The position numbers and the translations under genes are program-made. From Candidatus Wallbacteria bacterium (GTDB lineage Bacteria > Muiribacteriota > UBA6191 > JACPRK01), in NCBI GenBank assembly GCA_016190005.1, contig JACPRK010000092.1, forward strand, positions 1 through 34,083: a DNA stretch of 34,083 bases. Direction: 5' to 3'. The notes under the pieces were generated by a model that saw only the letters and a list, made by a program, of their open reading frames with translations, was not told the DNA's origin and searched no databases. Below are positions 32,605 through 34,083 of the stretch, piece after piece; positions within the stretch are counted from its first letter, which is position 1, and every line of letters starts with the position of its first letter.

Positions 32605-32631
32605 ATCGCCAGCGATCTCGTGATGGCCCGC
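32527..32631. repeat. 15-base direct repeat, one copy in a gene end and one just beyond its stop
   Basis: CTCGTGATGGCCCGC occurs at 32527-32541 inside the glycine-zipper gene and again at 32617-32631, 90 bases later and in the same reading frame. Both copies read Leu-Val-Met-Ala-Arg, but the second lies after the TAG and is followed by TGA. Confidence 0.8.
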
Positions 32632-32641
32632 TGAGCCGGGG

Positions 32642-33274
32642 CTATCCCTTGAAGAGGCCGTCCGGGTTGCTGCCGAGCAAGCCGGCCTCGTAGCGGCGTT
32701 TGTCGACCTTGGGGAGCCGGCGAGCGCGCGCGGGCGTGACGAGCGGCGTGTGGACCAGCCCGTCGAGATGCTCGCCGATCGCGTCCAGGTCGTGCTCCGC
32801 CGTCCGCCAGCCGGGGAAGACCCGGTCGCCCAGCACCAGTGGGCGGCTGTAGCTTCGCAGCGTCCGCTCGGCCTCGAGGTTGAAGTAGTCCTCGAAGTAC
32901 GAGACGGCCAGCTCCCTGAGCGACCGGTAGACAGCAGAGCGGTATCGCAGCCCGGAGAAGTTCGACTTGGCGACGGCGCCCCAGAAGCCGGCTTCCTGGA
33001 AGACCACGATCACGTGGTCGTCGTCCTTGCCCTTGGCGGCGCGCAGGTCGACCAGCGCCGGTCTGCGGCCGTGGTGCGCGAAGGCGGCCGCGGCCAGGAG
33101 CGCACCCTCCATGCAGTGTGCCTTGCGGTCGCGCAGCACGCGACGCGGCGACCTGCAGGTGATCTCGTCGTTGTACGGGACGTCGTCCAGGAAGCTCTGC
33201 ACGGCCTCGGGAGATCGCAGCCGATCGAGCACCCGTCGCTCCTCGCCGGTCCAGCCGGAGGCTTGCTTCGCCAT
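32642..33274 (-). CDS. Transglutaminase-like protein (210 aa) next to E1 beta
   Basis: A cysteine-protease/transglutaminase-like core can be traced: Cys54 at the start of a helix (K-A-H-C-M-E-G-A-L-L-A-A-A-A-F), then His87 in D-D-H-V-I-V-V-F, then Asn105 in A-K-S-N-F. This order (Cys-helix, His-strand, Asp/Asn) is that of the transglutaminase fold. The C-terminal 90 residues have no motif. It starts two bases after the stop of the E1 beta gene (TGACGATG), so they are surely cotranscribed. The frame is open upstream, but that part is antisense-like shadow of E1 beta. A role with the dehydrogenase is not known; activity as a hydrolase, crosslinker or inactive binding protein is equally possible. 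Confidence 0.72.
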   Translation of the reverse strand: MAKQASGWTGEERRVLDRLRSPEAVQSFLDDVPYNDEITCRSPRRVLRDRKAHCMEGALLAAAAFAHHGRRPALVDLRAAKGKDDDHVIVVFQEAGFWGAVAKSNFSGLRYRSAVYRSLRELAVSYFEDYFNLEAERTLRSYSRPLVLGDRVFPGWRTAEHDLDAIGEHLDGLVHTPLVTPARARRLPKVDKRRYEAGLLGSNPDGLFKG

Positions 33275-33276
33275 CG

Positions 33277-34083
33277 TCAGTAATCCAGCAGGCTCTCGAG
33301 CGCCTGCCGCACCCGGGCGGCGTCCGGCAAGACGAACTGCTCCAGAGCGTCCGAGTACGGCACCGGCGTGTCCGCGCTGGCCAGCCGCATCACCGGCGCG
33401 TCGAGCCGTTCGAACGCGTGTTCGGCGATGAGCGCGGCGACTTCGCCCCCCACGCCACCCGTCAGGTGCGCTTCGTGCAGGATGAGCACCTTTCCGGTCT
33501 TCTCCACGGTCGCCACGATCGCCTCCAGATCCAGCGGTCGCAGAGTCCGCAGGTCGAGCACCTCCACCGAGTGGCCCTGCCGAGCGAGCTCGGAGGCGGC
33601 TTCGAGCGCCAGATGGACGCCGCTGCCGTAGGTGATCACGCTGGCGTCGGTCCCGGCCCGCTTGACCTCGGCCTTGCCGATGGGCACGACCGTGTCCGGA
33701 CCGGGGAGCGGTCCGCGGATGCGGCGGTAGAGGAACTTGTGCTCCAGGTAGATCACCGGGTTCGGGTCGCGGATGGCGGCCTTCAGCAGCCCTTTCGCGT
33801 CCCAGCCGGTCGACGGCGCCACGACCTTGAGACCGGGGACGTGGCAGAACCAGGCCTCCGGATTTTCGGAGTGAAAAGGTCCTCCGTGGGTGTAACCGCC
33901 GCTGGGTCCGCGAATCGTGATCGGCACGCTCGGCCCCCAGCGGTAGTGGAGCTTGGCGGCCATGTTGACGATCTGGTTCCAACCGCAGCTGATGAAGTCG
34001 ATGAACTGCATCTCGACCACCGGCCGCATGCCCATCAGGGCCGCTCCGGTGGCTGCGCCAACGATGGCCGATTCACTGATGGG
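33277..34083 (-). CDS. 2-oxo acid dehydrogenase E1 component, beta subunit (5' end beyond window)
   Basis: 268 residues of the C-terminal part are visible, and the family is usually about 325, so perhaps 55-60 N-terminal residues are missing. The product with E1 alpha binds thiamine diphosphate and decarboxylates pyruvate or a branched-chain 2-oxo acid. Recognisable blocks: I-S-E-S-A-I-V-G-A-A-T-G-A-A at the cut end, R-P-V-V-E-M-Q-F, G-P-S-G-G-Y-T-H-G-G-P-F-H-S, G-L-K-V-V-A-P-S, and D-L-R-T-L-R-P-L-D in the C-terminal domain. E1 alpha is expected outside the window. The substrate cannot be decided from this fragment. Confidence 0.94.
   Translation of the reverse strand, partial: PISESAIVGAATGAALMGMRPVVEMQFIDFISCGWNQIVNMAAKLHYRWGPSVPITIRGPSGGYTHGGPFHSENPEAWFCHVPGLKVVAPSTGWDAKGLLKAAIRDPNPVIYLEHKFLYRRIRGPLPGPDTVVPIGKAEVKRAGTDASVITYGSGVHLALEAASELARQGHSVEVLDLRTLRPLDLEAIVATVEKTGKVLILHEAHLTGGVGGEVAALIAEHAFERLDAPVMRLASADTPVPYSDALEQFVLPDAARVRQALESLLDY

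Noticed and set aside
33275-33982. N-terminal extension of the transglutaminase-like protein
   Set aside because: It lies on the same strand but out of frame within E1 beta and has Arg/Gly/Pro-rich shadow composition; the ATG at 33274 follows the E1 beta stop by two bases.

Overview
This is a GC-rich bacterial window, densely packed with genes on both strands, with many GTG or TTG starts, G-rich ribosome binding sites and very short intergenic gaps. The gene set (type IV-pilin-like minor pilins, several predicted lipoproteins, an ECF sigma/anti-sigma pair, lipoyl synthase and a lipoylated 2-oxo acid dehydrogenase) fits a free-living, probably diderm, respiring bacterium of an uncultured or poorly sampled lineage. 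No rRNA, tRNA or phylogenetic marker is present, so I do not name a phylum. I see no phage, insertion sequence, CRISPR array, tRNA or rRNA. No gap between genes exceeds 300 bases.

Layout. 103-9477 (+) is one giant gene for a 3124-residue protein made almost entirely of tetratricopeptide repeats, with a four-cysteine N-terminus. 14093-9520 (-) is an operon-like run: a predicted HExxH metallopeptidase-like exported protein, a PilX-like protein, PilV-like and PilW-like prepilins, and a secreted protein of unknown function. 14347-20496 holds single genes: a GT-C type membrane glycosyltransferase candidate (+), a small winged-helix regulator (-), the magnesium channel MgtE (+), two tandem paralogous lipoproteins (-), a zinc-ribbon membrane protein (-) and an A-type iron-sulfur carrier (+). 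A perfect 57-base palindrome lies between the regulator and mgtE.

26823-20540 (-) is a second operon-like run: ECF sigma factor, zinc-finger anti-sigma factor, exported protein with two CnaB-like domains, then PilX-like, PilV-like and PilW-like pilins in the same order as the first cassette. 26956-29058 (+) encodes a helical-repeat protein with a C-terminal DUF2325-like domain. 34083-29055 (-) carries 2-oxo acid dehydrogenase E1 beta (cut by the window edge), a transglutaminase-like protein, the lipoylated E2 and lipoyl synthase. A gene for an exported glycine-zipper protein on the opposite strand splits this set, and E2-lipA has its own promoter candidate.

Working together: E1 beta, E2 and LipA form an acyl-dehydrogenase and lipoylation module, and the A-type carrier elsewhere in the window could serve LipA's iron-sulfur clusters. 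The two pilin cassettes probably build the tips of type IV pilus or type II secretion pseudopilus-like fibres, one apparently under its own envelope-sensing sigma factor. The most unusual points are the giant TPR protein, the duplicated pilin cassettes with their added protease-like and sigma-factor genes, the transglutaminase-like gene next to E1 beta, the long palindrome, and heptanucleotide repeats at gene 3' ends, one of which is translated as a tail on LipA.
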